The notes beneath the pieces are model-generated. The model was given only the letters and a program-made list of their open reading frames with translations. It searched no databases and was not told the DNA's origin. Shown here piece by piece: positions 10,558-19,454 of a DNA stretch of 64,000 nucleotides. Numbering within the stretch: the first letter of the stretch is position 1; each line of letters begins with the position of its first letter. This DNA is from Gammaproteobacteria bacterium (lineage in GTDB: Bacteria; Pseudomonadota; Gammaproteobacteria; Ga0077536). The translations under genes were made by a program, and so were the position numbers. Where the stretch lies: positions 62,001-126,000 of the forward strand of contig JACQWY010000027.1 of NCBI GenBank assembly GCA_016209015.1, read 5' to 3'.

Positions 10558-11415
10558 TCAGCCGCGTCGTGCGCGCCACGCGGTCGCGGCGAGGATCAGC
10601 ACGCCGCCGGCGAGGCTCGTCGCACCCGGTACTTCGCCGAGGACGAACCACACCCACACCGGGCTCAGCACCGGTTCCAGGAGCAGCAGTAACGCGCTCT
10701 CCAGCGCCGAGAGCCGCTGCATGGCGCGCGAGATGAGCAGGAACGCGGTGCCGAGCTGGACGATCCCCATGTAGACCACCCAGCCCGCGTCGGTCACGCC
10801 CGCACGTGCCGGCCAGCCGAGCGCCGGCAGCAGCGTCGCGGCGAGCGCGGCGTTCGCGACGATCACCGCGGCGATCGTGCGCTCGAAGCCGTCGGCGCGG
10901 CGCGCCAAGCTGCGCATCGCGAGCGTGCTCAAGCCCCAGCAGCAGCCCGCGCCCGCTGCGACGATCGCACCCAGCGCCGGATTCGGAGCGGTTCGCGATG
11001 CATCACCCGGGTGCGCGACGAGCAGCGCCATGCCGCACAACAGCACGGCGACGTAGGCGAGATCGCGCGGCCGCACCGCCTCGCCCAGCACGAGCGGCGA
11101 GAGCAGCAGGACGTAAACCGGCGCGGTGTATTGCAGGAAAACTGCGGTCGCCGCGCTCGCGAGCTTGTTCGCCCACATGAGGAGGAGCGTCGTCGCGACG
11201 TGGGTCGCGATCGCCGGCAGCAACGAATTGTCGAACACCGTCAGGCGCGGCCGCACCGCGAGCGCGAGGAACGACGCGATCACGAGCGCGCGCCAGCCGG
11301 CGAGCTCGAGCGCGCCGAGTGTCGTCGCCTTGATGACGGTCGCGCCGGTCGACAGCAACACGGTCCCGAGGACGAGCTCGACGTAGGCCGCGCGCGGCGC
11401 GCGTTCACAATTCAT
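10558..11415 (-). CDS. EamA/DMT-family transporter
   Basis: 285 residues, very hydrophobic, with about ten predicted membrane segments arranged as two EamA repeats (the first opening with VELVLGTVLLSTGATVIKA, the second after residue 145 with ALGAIVAAGAGCCWGLSTLA). Members export amino acids, nucleosides or other small metabolites from the cytoplasm. The substrate cannot be told. It converges on the Sel1-repeat gene with only 4 bases between stops, and points away from the aminotransferase gene with a 110-base divergent spacer. Confidence 0.87.
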   Translation of the reverse strand: MNCERAPRAAYVELVLGTVLLSTGATVIKATTLGALELAGWRALVIASFLALAVRPRLTVFDNSLLPAIATHVATTLLLMWANKLASAATAVFLQYTAPVYVLLLSPLVLGEAVRPRDLAYVAVLLCGMALLVAHPGDASRTAPNPALGAIVAAGAGCCWGLSTLAMRSLARRADGFERTIAAVIVANAALAATLLPALGWPARAGVTDAGWVVYMGIVQLGTAFLLISRAMQRLSALESALLLLLEPVLSPVWVWFVLGEVPGATSLAGGVLILAATAWRARRG

Positions 11416-11525
11416 GGAGTCGTTCGCTGTCCGGTAGGCGCAGGCCGGTGAAAACGTCTAGAATGGTGCAGCGTTCCGCCGCTCGGGCGGAATCCTAGCA
11501 GCAGATTCCACGAAGGAGAAAGCAC

Positions 11526-12920
11526 GTGAGCTTGAAACCCGGCAGCAATGCTGCGCGTGACGTCGCAGCCGTTCTTCATCCGATGATCAATCTCGGCATG
11601 CTCGAGGAGAAGGGCCCGCTGATGATCTCGCGCGCCAAGGGCGTGTACATCTGGGACGATCAGGGCAAGCAATACATCGAAGGTCTCGCGGGCCTGTGGT
11701 CCACCGCGCTCGGCTACGGCAACGAAGAGCTCGCCGACACCGCCTATCAGCAGCTCAAGGATCTCTCGTTCCAGCACATGTTCATGGGCAAGAGCCACGA
11801 GCCCGGCATGCTGCTCGCGGAGAAGCTGAAGGAGATCGCGCCGCTGAACGCCTCGCGCGTGTTCTTCGGCTGCTCCGGCTCCGATGCGAACGACACCCAG
11901 GTCAAGCTGATGTGGTTCTACAACAATGCGCTCGGCCGTCCGAACAAGAAGAAGATCATCGGACGCGTGAAGGGCTATCACGGCATCACGGTCGTCGCCG
12001 GCAGCCTGACGGGTCTCGCGCCGATGCACACCGGCTGGGATCTGCCGCTCGATTGCGGCCGCTTCCTGCACACCGATTTCCCGCATCACTACCGTCATGC
12101 CGAGAAGGGCGAGTCCGAGGAGGATTTCGCGACGCGCTGCGCGAACAATCTCGAGCAGATGATCCTCCGCGAAGGGCCGGACACGGTCGCGGCGTTCATC
12201 GCCGAGCCGGTCATGGCCGCGGGCGGCGTGATCATTCCGCCGCGCACTTATTTCGAGAAGATCCAGGCCGTCTGCACGAAGTACGACGTGATCTTCATCG
12301 CCGACGAAGTCGTGTGCGGCTTCGGGCGCACGGGCAACGCGTTCGGCTCGCAGACGTTCAACATCAAGCCGGACAGCGTGACGTTCGCGAAGGCGCTGAC
12401 GTCGTCGTACCAGCCGCTCAGCGCGGTCGTCATCAACGACAAGATCTACCAGGCGTGCCTGGACGGCAGCAAGAAGCTCGGCACGTTCGGCCACGGCTAC
12501 ACCTACAGCGGCCATCCGGTGTGCTGTGCGGTCGGGCTCAAGACGATCGAGATTTATCAGCGCGACAGGATCTTCGAGCACGCCGCGAAGATGGCGCCGA
12601 AGTTCCGGGCCCGCCTCGAAGGCTTCCAGGATCATCCGCTAGTCGGCGAAGTGCGCAGCGTCGGTCTCATCGGCGCGATCGAGTTCGTCTCGAACAAGGC
12701 GACGAAGGCCGGCTTCACGCCCGCCGGCAGCGTCGGCGCGTATGCCTTCGATCGCTGCCACGCGCACGGCCTCGTCGCGCGCAACGTCGGTGACGGCGTT
12801 GCATTCTGTCCGCCGCTGATCGTCAACGAGGCGCAGATCGACGAGATCTTCGACAAGTTCGCGCTGGCCCTGCAGGACACGCTGGACCACGTCACGCGCG
12901 AAGGCCTGCTCGCCGCCTGA
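11526..12920 (+). CDS. Class III PLP aminotransferase (omega-amino acid/diamine:pyruvate type)
   Basis: 464 residues. Signatures of subgroup II omega-transaminases are complete: IEGLAGLWSTALGYG near the N-terminus, CSGSDANDTQVKL (about 116-128), FIADEVVCGFGRTG (about 257-270) and the Schiff-base lysine in TFAKALTSSY (Lys289). This group includes putrescine/spermidine (SpuC) and beta-alanine:pyruvate aminotransferases. The GTG at 11526 has AAGGAG about 8 bases upstream. With the gamma-glutamyl ligase (3332) and gamma-glutamyl hydrolase (15154) it could serve polyamine breakdown, but it is not in an operon with them. Confidence 0.88.
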   Translation: MSLKPGSNAARDVAAVLHPMINLGMLEEKGPLMISRAKGVYIWDDQGKQYIEGLAGLWSTALGYGNEELADTAYQQLKDLSFQHMFMGKSHEPGMLLAEKLKEIAPLNASRVFFGCSGSDANDTQVKLMWFYNNALGRPNKKKIIGRVKGYHGITVVAGSLTGLAPMHTGWDLPLDCGRFLHTDFPHHYRHAEKGESEEDFATRCANNLEQMILREGPDTVAAFIAEPVMAAGGVIIPPRTYFEKIQAVCTKYDVIFIADEVVCGFGRTGNAFGSQTFNIKPDSVTFAKALTSSYQPLSAVVINDKIYQACLDGSKKLGTFGHGYTYSGHPVCCAVGLKTIEIYQRDRIFEHAAKMAPKFRARLEGFQDHPLVGEVRSVGLIGAIEFVSNKATKAGFTPAGSVGAYAFDRCHAHGLVARNVGDGVAFCPPLIVNEAQIDEIFDKFALALQDTLDHVTREGLLAA

Positions 12921-12925
12921 TGCTG

Positions 12926-12953
12926 CGGGTGCCGCGCTCCGGCACGGCACCCG
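12926..12953. terminator. Hairpin after the aminotransferase gene
   Basis: Nine-base perfect arms (CGGGTGCCG / CGGCACCCG) with a 10-base loop start 6 bases after the aminotransferase stop. Only a short pyrimidine tract (TTCTCCC) follows, so it is a weak intrinsic terminator candidate just before the hydrolase start. Confidence 0.4.
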
Positions 12954-12962
12954 TTCTCCCCG

Positions 12963-13757
12963 ATGCCCATGTCGAATTACGCGAACACGCCGCCGCTGCT
13001 CGCCGTCGGCGATCTCGAGCTCGAATACCGATATCTCCCGCGCGGCGCACGTCCGACGCTCGTGCTGCTGCACGAGGGGCTCGGGTGCTGTGCATTGTGG
13101 CGCGATTTCCCGGAACGTCTGCAGGACGCGACGGATCTGCCGGTGTGGCTCTATTCGCGCGCGGGCTACGGGCGTTCGAGTCCGATACGCCTGCCGCGTC
13201 CGCTCGACTTCATGACGCGTGAGGCCGAGCTCCTGCCCGCCATTCTCGATGCCGCCGGGATCGCGGAGTGCATTCTCGTCGGCCACAGCGACGGCGCTTC
13301 GATTGCGCTCGTGAACGCCGGCAAGGTCCACGACCCGCGCGTGCGGGGCATCGTGCTGATGGCGCCGCACGTGATGACGGAGCCGATGGGTCTCGCCAGC
13401 ATCGCCGCCGCGCGCGCGGCTTACGAGAGCGGTGATCTGCGCGCACGGCTCGCGAAGTATCACGGTGCGAATGTCGACTGCGCGTTTCGCGGCTGGAGCG
13501 GTGCCTGGCTCGATCCGGATTTCGTGCGCTGGAGTCTGGAGCACTACGTCGACGATATCGAAGTGCCCGTACTGCTGATTCAGGGAGCCGACGATCAGTA
13601 CGGTACCCCCGAACAACTGCGGCGCATCGAGCGCCGTCTGCGTGTGCCCTTCGAAACGGCTCTGCTCGACGACTGCCGGCATGCACCGCAGTTCGACCAG
13701 TCGGCGCGGACGCTGGAATCGATTGCCGCGTTCGTGGCGCGCGTGCGGGCGGGCTGA
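12963..13757 (+). CDS. Alpha/beta-fold hydrolase
   Basis: 264 residues with a standard alpha/beta-hydrolase layout: oxyanion segment LLHEGLG (about 35-41), a GYGRSS turn, nucleophile elbow GHSDGAS (Ser109), acid in the block IQGADDQYGT and a terminal His in DDCRHAPQFD. It resembles the small serine hydrolases that cleave esters or C-C bonds of organic acids; no substrate can be assigned. It is a cytoplasmic protein without a signal peptide. The alternative ATG two codons downstream (MSNYAN) is equally possible. Confidence 0.82.
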   Translation: MPMSNYANTPPLLAVGDLELEYRYLPRGARPTLVLLHEGLGCCALWRDFPERLQDATDLPVWLYSRAGYGRSSPIRLPRPLDFMTREAELLPAILDAAGIAECILVGHSDGASIALVNAGKVHDPRVRGIVLMAPHVMTEPMGLASIAAARAAYESGDLRARLAKYHGANVDCAFRGWSGAWLDPDFVRWSLEHYVDDIEVPVLLIQGADDQYGTPEQLRRIERRLRVPFETALLDDCRHAPQFDQSARTLESIAAFVARVRAG

Positions 13758-13770
13758 GGAATAGCGAGGG

Positions 13771-13791
13771 CCGGCGGCGTTGCGCCGCCGG
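13771..13791. terminator. GC hairpin between convergent genes
   Basis: A perfect nine-base stem (CCGGCGGCG / CGCCGCCGG) with a TTG loop lies in the 46-base gap between the convergent hydrolase and thiolase genes. No T-run follows on either strand, so it would act, if at all, as a bidirectional Rho-assisted stop. Confidence 0.4.
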
Positions 13792-13803
13792 ACCCGGTGA
13801 GAC

Positions 13804-14982
13804 TCAGAGGACTTCGAACAGACCCGCGGCGCCCATGCCGCCGCCGATGCACATCGTGATGACGACGTTCTTCGCGCCGCGGCGCTTGCCTTCGATCAAC
13901 GCGTGGCCGATGAGGCGGCTGCCGGTCATGCCGTAGGGATGACCGACGGCGATCGCGCCGCCGTTCACGTTCAGCCGCTCGTTCGGTATGCCGAGCTTGT
14001 CGCGGCAGTACAGCACCTGAACCGCGAACGCCTCGTTCAGCTCCCAGAGATCGATGTCCTCGATCTTGAGCCCGGTGCGCTTCAGGAGCTTAGGGATCGC
14101 GAATACCGGACCGATGCCCATCTCGTCGGGCTCGCAGCCGGCGACCGCGAAACCGCGGAAGACGCCCAGCGGCTTCAGACCCTTCTGTGCGGCCAGCCTG
14201 TCGCTCATGACGACCTGCGCGGACGCGCCATCCGAGAACTGGCTCGCGTTGCCGGCGGCGACGACGCCGCCCTCGACGGCCGGCTTGATCTGCGAGATGC
14301 CTTCATACGTCGTGTCGGCGCGGATGCCTTCGTCCTCGGCCGCGGTCACCGCCTTGATGGATTCCTGGCCCGTGCCTCTGTCGACGATTTTCATCTTCGT
14401 GGAGATCGGGACGATCTCGTCCTTGAACCTGCCGGCTTCGCGCGCCGTCGCGGCCTTCTGCTGGCTCTCGACGCCGAAGCGATCCTGCGCTTCGCGTGAA
14501 ATCTTGTAGCGCCTCGCGACGTTCTCGGCGGTCGCGAGCATCGGCAAGTAGATGCCGGGCTTGTGCTCCTTCAGCCATTCATCCTCGAACATGTGACGAT
14601 TCATCTCGTTCTGCACGCAGGAGATGGATTCCACGCCGCCCGCGACGAAGCACTCGGCCTCGCCGACGATGATGCGCTGCGCGGCGAGTGCGACGGTCTG
14701 GAGGCCCGAAGAACAGAAGCGATTGATGGTCATGCCGGAAACCTCGATCGGCATGCCGGCGGCGAGCGCAATCTGACGCGCGATGTTCCAGCCGGTCGCG
14801 CCCTCGGGATTCGCGCAGCCCATGATCACGTCCTCGACTTCGGCCGGGTCGAGGTTCGCGCGCTCGAGCGCGGCTTTCACCACGTGTCCGCCCATCGTCG
14901 CGCCATGGGTCAGGTTCAGGGCCCCGCGCCAGCTCTTGCAGAGCGGGGTTCTTGCGGTGGATACGATCACGGCCTCGGTCAT
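13804..14982 (-). CDS. Acetyl-CoA C-acyltransferase (thiolase)
   Basis: 392-residue thiolase, either degradative (beta-oxidation) or acetoacetyl-CoA forming. The acyl-accepting Cys is in [10 protein letters not shown] (Cys90), the His in [14 protein letters not shown], and the second Cys in [12 protein letters not shown] near the C-terminus. The inserted loop with [15 protein letters not shown] is characteristic of the FadA/AtoB-like acetyl-CoA acetyltransferases of proteobacteria. The start is placed at 14982 because CGAGGAG stands 6-12 bases upstream and the family begins at this point. It is single-gene, divergent from the C26 hydrolase. Confidence 0.93.
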   Translation of the reverse strand: MTEAVIVSTARTPLCKSWRGALNLTHGATMGGHVVKAALERANLDPAEVEDVIMGCANPEGATGWNIARQIALAAGMPIEVSGMTINRFCSSGLQTVALAAQRIIVGEAECFVAGGVESISCVQNEMNRHMFEDEWLKEHKPGIYLPMLATAENVARRYKISREAQDRFGVESQQKAATAREAGRFKDEIVPISTKMKIVDRGTGQESIKAVTAAEDEGIRADTTYEGISQIKPAVEGGVVAAGNASQFSDGASAQVVMSDRLAAQKGLKPLGVFRGFAVAGCEPDEMGIGPVFAIPKLLKRTGLKIEDIDLWELNEAFAVQVLYCRDKLGIPNERLNVNGGAIAVGHPYGMTGSRLIGHALIEGKRRGAKNVVITMCIGGGMGAAGLFEVL

Positions 14983-15153
14983 CGTCGATCTCCTCGGAGT
15001 GCGTTGTGTCGGTGGGACCCGCACTTTAGCGCGCCGGGCCGTCCGCGTCACGCCGCCGGACCGGCAGCTCCGGGCGCCCGATCCGGTAGAATGAGCGGCA
15101 TGTTCACTTTCCCGGACGAGGGCGGCGATGTGCAGACGAACGGCTGAAACGGC

Positions 15154-15888
15154 ATGAAACCGGTGGTCCTGATTCTGGCCGATCGCGTGACGAGTACCGG
15201 CCTCCCGAAGCAGATCGTCTACGAGAAGTACGTCACTCCGATCGTCGAGATCGGCGGGGCCCTGCCGTGGGTGCTGCCGGCGCTGCCGGAAGGGATCGAC
15301 GTCGCCGAGCTGCTGCCGCGCATCGACGGGGTACTGCTGCCGGGCAGCGTGTCGAACATCGAGCCGTGGCGCTACGGCGCGGAGCCCGCCGACGAAAGTC
15401 TGCGCGATCCGGCGCGCGATCACCTCACGTCGGAACTCGTCCCGGCCGCCGTCGCGCGCGGCATCCCGGTGTTCGGCATCTGTCGCGGTCTGCAGGAGAT
15501 GAACGTCGCGCTCGGCGGCTCGCTGCACCAGGACGTGCGCGCCGACCCGCGCTTTCACGCGCATCCACCCGGCGACTACGGGGCGCTGCCGATCGACGAG
15601 CAGTACGCGCCCGTGCATCACATCGAGCTCGTGCCCGGCGGCTGGCTCGCGGCAAGCTGCGGCGGACTCGACACGCACGTGAACTCACTGCACGGTCAGG
15701 CCATCGATCGCCTCGCGCCCGGTGCGGTGATCGAAGCGACCGCCGCGGACGGTATGGTCGAGGCGATCGCGTTTCCCGACGCCGCCGCGCTCACGTTCGC
15801 CGTGCAGTGGCATCCGGAGTGGGATTTCCGCACGCAGGCACTCAATCGGCGTCTGTTCGAGCTCTTCGGCGCCGCGTGCCGGCGTTGA
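15154..15888 (+). CDS. Gamma-glutamyl hydrolase, peptidase C26 (glutamine amidotransferase class I)
   Basis: 244 residues. The nucleophile elbow [15 protein letters not shown] has Cys110, and the rest of the triad is QWHPEW (His220, Glu222). This C26 group contains gamma-glutamyl-GABA hydrolase, which releases the free amine or acid from gamma-glutamyl intermediates of the polyamine pathway. The substrate here is inferred only from family. Its stop lies 13 bases before the stop of the convergent SCO::MauG gene. Confidence 0.87.
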   Translation: MKPVVLILADRVTSTGLPKQIVYEKYVTPIVEIGGALPWVLPALPEGIDVAELLPRIDGVLLPGSVSNIEPWRYGAEPADESLRDPARDHLTSELVPAAVARGIPVFGICRGLQEMNVALGGSLHQDVRADPRFHAHPPGDYGALPIDEQYAPVHHIELVPGGWLAASCGGLDTHVNSLHGQAIDRLAPGAVIEATAADGMVEAIAFPDAAALTFAVQWHPEWDFRTQALNRRLFELFGAACRR

Positions 15889-15903
15889 TTGCCGCTGCCG
15901 GAT

Positions 15904-17742
15904 TCAGCGATCGCCGATCGGGGCCGCGAACGCGTCGCGCACGAGCGCTTCAACGTCGCCGCCGGTGAGACTCTCCAGGAACGCACGCAGATCCGCGCGC
16001 TCGCCGGCCGTGAGCCCGAGCGGGCGGATGCGCGCATCGAGTCCTTCGTTCGGCACGCCGCCCGCATCGTAGTAGGCAATCACGGCGTCGAGATCCGGCA
16101 GCGAGCCGTCGTGCATGTAAGGCGCCGTGAGCGCGACGTTGCGCAGCGGGGGCGTGCGATAGCGCCAGCGATCCGCCGGGTCCTGCGTAATTTCGTAACG
16201 GCCCAGATCGTTGCCGTCGGGGGGCGGCGTGTGCGCTTCGACCGCGAGCCGCGTACCGGGTGCGAGCAGCACCTCGCGCTCAGCGGGCGCTTCCGCCATC
16301 GCACGCGCATAGCCCAGGCCCGTGTTGTGGAGCGCCTGATCCGAGAACAACGCGCTGTCCGCGCCGATCGTATGGCAGCCGGCGCAGCCCGCCTTGCCGG
16401 TGAAGAGCGCGAAACCGCGCTGCGCGGCCTCGCTCATCGCCTGCGCATCGTGCGCGTAGTGCCAGCGGTCGAAGGCGCTGCCGCCCGCGACCAGCGTGCG
16501 TTCGTAGGCTGCGAGCGCCGCGCCGAGCGTCTCGACGCCGAGACCACGACCGGGAAATGCTGCTTCGAACTCCGCGGTGTAGTCGGGCAATGCCGAGAGC
16601 TTGTCGAGCACGACCCCGATCGCGGGATTGCCCATTTCGTTCGTTGCGAGCAGCGGCCCCCAGATCTGTTGGTCCAGCGATCGCTCGCGTGCGTCGTGGA
16701 ACAATCGGTCGAGCAGACCGACATTGAGAATCGTCGGTGCATTGCGGCGCACGTTACGGCCCTCGATGCCGACGGGCGTGCTCGTCTCGTTGCTCGTGAA
16801 GCCCTGCTCGGGCACGTGGCACATCGCGCACGACAGCGTGTCGTTGAGCGAGAGCCGGCGGTCGTAGAACAGCCGGCGGCCGAGCGCGATCTGCGCGGCG
16901 CCCGGCAGCGGCGCGCGCAGCGGCGGCAGGCCGAGTTGCGGGACCTGCAGCCGTGCGAGCAGATCGAGCGCCGCGCCGCGCCGCGACGCGATGGCCTGCG
17001 AGTGCGTGCGATAGTCCGGTCCGGCGTAGCCGTGCTTGTCGTCACCCGCCCCCAGCGCGGGACCGGGGCCAGTCGGCGCGGAGTCCTCGGGCGCGTCGGT
17101 CAGCAGCGTGCGCAGGTCGGCGAGCAGCGTATCGGCGTGCAGATAGGCCGCGCTGTAGATGTTCCGGATCCGCCGCTCGCGATCGACGAGGTAGACGCGC
17201 AGTGCGTGCGCGATGCTGCCGTCGCTCAGGGTGGAGAGGTGTTGCCCGTAGGCCGCGAGCAGCGGCGCGAGCGTGGTCGCGTCCAGGCCGGTGTAGAACG
17301 TCCACTCCGTGCCGGGCGGGCGCAGGCTCTCGGCGAAGGGCGCGAGCACCGCCGGCGTGTCGCGGCCGGGATCGAAGCTCAGGCTCACGAAGCGTACCGC
17401 GCCGGCGAGCGCCGGATCCGCGGCGACGCGCCGCGCCGCTTCACGCAGTACGTGGTTCGCGAGCGGACAGCCGTTCGCGTCCTCGCAATGCGTGTAGATG
17501 AAGCTCAGGACGACGAGGCGATCGCCGAATGCCGCGTGGAGCCGTGTCGCGGCGCCGCCGTCCGTGAGCACGGGACCGTCTGCGGCGGGCCCGAGCAGCG
17601 GCAGCGCGTAGCTGCCGGGCTCGGGCGCGGCGTAGGGCAGGGGTCCGTAGCCGGGTGCCGCCGCTTCGTGTGCGGCCCCGTCACGGAGCATCGCGAACAC
17701 GAGGACCGCGACGGCGGCCGCGCGCCAGCCGCGGCGGAACAT
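15904..17742 (-). CDS. SCO copper-chaperone / MauG-type dihaem peroxidase fusion protein
   Basis: 612 residues in two domains after a short Sec-like signal. Residues about 45-215 are a SCO1/SenC thioredoxin fold with Cys86 and Cys92 and His179 as likely copper ligands; the Cys spacing is CX5C instead of the usual CX3C. Residues about 265-600 are a dihaem cytochrome c peroxidase/MauG domain with haem sites CAMCH (305-309) and CAGCH (453-457) and the distal block PYMHDG (540-545). SCO and MauG-like genes usually stand as separate genes beside methanethiol oxidase, where they are thought to mature it; here they are fused. It lies 20 bases downstream of the oxidase gene on the same strand. Confidence 0.88.
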   Translation of the reverse strand: MFRRGWRAAAVAVLVFAMLRDGAAHEAAAPGYGPLPYAAPEPGSYALPLLGPAADGPVLTDGGAATRLHAAFGDRLVVLSFIYTHCEDANGCPLANHVLREAARRVAADPALAGAVRFVSLSFDPGRDTPAVLAPFAESLRPPGTEWTFYTGLDATTLAPLLAAYGQHLSTLSDGSIAHALRVYLVDRERRIRNIYSAAYLHADTLLADLRTLLTDAPEDSAPTGPGPALGAGDDKHGYAGPDYRTHSQAIASRRGAALDLLARLQVPQLGLPPLRAPLPGAAQIALGRRLFYDRRLSLNDTLSCAMCHVPEQGFTSNETSTPVGIEGRNVRRNAPTILNVGLLDRLFHDARERSLDQQIWGPLLATNEMGNPAIGVVLDKLSALPDYTAEFEAAFPGRGLGVETLGAALAAYERTLVAGGSAFDRWHYAHDAQAMSEAAQRGFALFTGKAGCAGCHTIGADSALFSDQALHNTGLGYARAMAEAPAEREVLLAPGTRLAVEAHTPPPDGNDLGRYEITQDPADRWRYRTPPLRNVALTAPYMHDGSLPDLDAVIAYYDAGGVPNEGLDARIRPLGLTAGERADLRAFLESLTGGDVEALVRDAFAAPIGDR

Positions 17743-17762
17743 GCGCTTCCCGGCGAGCCTCG

Positions 17763-19121
17763 TCAGGGTGCCGTCGCCACCGCGGCCTCGGGCGCGGTGC
17801 CGGCGTAGAGCGCGCGGGCGCCCAGGCGGATTTGATGCGGCAGCCCGAGCTTCTCGGCGAGGAAGTCGATCGAGAACGTGGGCTTCAGCGCCGTGCCGTC
17901 CCAGGTATAGCCCTTGAAGTACTCGAGATCGCCCCCGCCGCCCGCGTCTTTCTTGTCCCAGTTCGAGAGCAGCGAGGACGCGACGTACATCCGTTTGCCG
18001 TCCCAGCTCTGCGCCAGCATGTTGGTCTGGGCACCGATCTTCTCGCTGTAGATCTGCTTCGGCGCATCGGGGTTCGTGATGTCGAAAAGCCGCGCCGTAC
18101 CGTCATTCCAGGTGTTCACCCACAAGCGCGTATCGTCGGCGGTTATCGAGATGTCGACGGGCAGCGGGACCTTGGACGCGTCCCCGATGTCCGCGACGTC
18201 CTTCGCCTGCCAGTCGCCGTCGGGGGTGCGACGGATGAGCCAGATCTTCGAGGTCAGGGCGGTCGTCGTGAAGCAGTAGTCGTGATTCGCGCCCCACGCG
18301 CAGCGCACTTCGAGCGGCGCGCCGGGAACGTCGAGGACCTTCTTCGGCTTCAGCGTGTGCAGATCCCAGACGACCACGGTATTGCCGAACCGCTTCATCG
18401 CTTCGCCGTCCGCCATGAGCTTGCCGAGATCCATCATGTAATTGTTCCAGCCGGTGAACGACGAGGACACGAGCGCATTCACGCGCGGCAGTGCGCGCAC
18501 GTCGTAGCTATAGCCGTCGGCGTATTTACCGCCTTTCACGGCGCCACGCAGGTCGTCGTCGGTCGGAACCCAGTGCGTGGCGACGTAGCGGCCGTCGTTC
18601 GTGTACTCCACGAGCGCCGTGCGGCCGCCGTGATCGCGATTGTTCGACAGGCCCGTGATCAGCATGCGTCCCGGCAGCGCATACGTCGAATGCGGGCCCA
18701 CCACGCCGCCGGTTTTCTTCACGAAGTCGTCGATCGTCTTGGTGAGCTTCGGATGGCCCGGGTCGCTGTGGACGTCGAACACGAAGATCTTGCTCGTATC
18801 GAGCGTCGCCGCCCAGAGATAGTGCCGATCGTCGGTGAAGTCGGAATGATGCGCCTCGTTGCGGCCGCCGACGGACACGGAGTGGACGACCTTGCCGAAC
18901 TGCGGCGAGCCCGGATTGACGTCTACGGTCACGAGCTTGTCCTGCTCGTCGCCGATGCCTTTGCGGCCGAGCGTCCAGATGTAGGCGAAATCCTCCTGGC
19001 CGACGATTTTCGCCATGTAGGGCGAAAGACAGGTCTCGTCCGCGGTCGCGGGGCCGGAGAACAAGGGAACGGTGAGCGGTACGGCAAGGGCCACGAGCGT
19101 CGCAAAGTGTTTCGGATTCAT
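17763..19121 (-). CDS. mtoX: Methanethiol oxidase, selenium-binding protein (SBP56) family
   Basis: 452 residues with an N-terminal signal peptide (cleavage near ATA-DET, residue 28). Periplasmic SBP56 proteins of this type are methanethiol oxidases that convert CH3SH, O2 and water to formaldehyde, sulfide and peroxide, using copper. Conserved blocks seen are CLSPYMAKI (Cys31), GGRNEAHHSDF (about 86-95), GVVGPHSTYALPGRM, LSNNRDHGGRTALVEY and NTWNDGTARLFDI. The next gene is a SCO::MauG fusion, matching the known mtoX-SCO-MauG neighbourhood, which supports the enzymatic call over a plain 'selenium-binding' label. AGGAGGAAGG immediately precedes the ATG. An inverted repeat lies just upstream. 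Confidence 0.88.
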   Translation of the reverse strand: MNPKHFATLVALAVPLTVPLFSGPATADETCLSPYMAKIVGQEDFAYIWTLGRKGIGDEQDKLVTVDVNPGSPQFGKVVHSVSVGGRNEAHHSDFTDDRHYLWAATLDTSKIFVFDVHSDPGHPKLTKTIDDFVKKTGGVVGPHSTYALPGRMLITGLSNNRDHGGRTALVEYTNDGRYVATHWVPTDDDLRGAVKGGKYADGYSYDVRALPRVNALVSSSFTGWNNYMMDLGKLMADGEAMKRFGNTVVVWDLHTLKPKKVLDVPGAPLEVRCAWGANHDYCFTTTALTSKIWLIRRTPDGDWQAKDVADIGDASKVPLPVDISITADDTRLWVNTWNDGTARLFDITNPDAPKQIYSEKIGAQTNMLAQSWDGKRMYVASSLLSNWDKKDAGGGGDLEYFKGYTWDGTALKPTFSIDFLAEKLGLPHQIRLGARALYAGTAPEAAVATAP

Positions 19122-19454
19122 CCTTCCTCCTGAGTCCTAATCAGGACTGTGTATTATCAGGGCACGCTGTCCACGCTAGCTTAACAAATGTCCGGGTGAC
19201 GGTCGGTCATCGGGGGATCCGAGCGCGGGACGCGCGCACTTTTCGGAATGCTCGGTTCCATGTTCTCGCGGCCCAGCGATGCGCGCACGGAAAGCGGGAA
19301 TAACGCACGTTTTCCCCCATGCATCGTAAGGTTGCCCCGCTGCGCGAGTACGATCCGTCTAATACATTCCGGACGGGGCAGCGGGGTGTCCTGTGCGCTG
19401 TCCTCCGAGACCGAACCATAGCACGATCGGGACGAAAGCCGTCGGGGGCGCGGA
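19122..19454. other. Divergent intergenic region between methanethiol oxidase and GGDEF genes
   Basis: A 333-base stretch without a convincing gene. Next to the methanethiol oxidase start it holds an inverted repeat (19133-19148, listed separately) and a short AT-rich patch (about 19149-19190). It must contain promoters for both divergent genes, but no clear -35/-10 pair stands out. Shadow reading frames across it have no ribosome-binding sites. Confidence 0.6.
19133..19148. promoter_or_regulatory. Inverted repeat upstream of the methanethiol oxidase gene
   Basis: Arms AGTCCT and AGGACT separated by AATC, 12 bases from the start codon and directly upstream of its ribosome-binding site. It could be an operator, or an RNA hairpin in the leader that modulates translation. 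Nothing identifies a regulator. Confidence 0.4.

Noticed and set aside
15889-17808. 639-codon open frame on the plus strand
   Set aside because: Antisense shadow of the SCO::MauG gene, which has haem motifs and a signal peptide.
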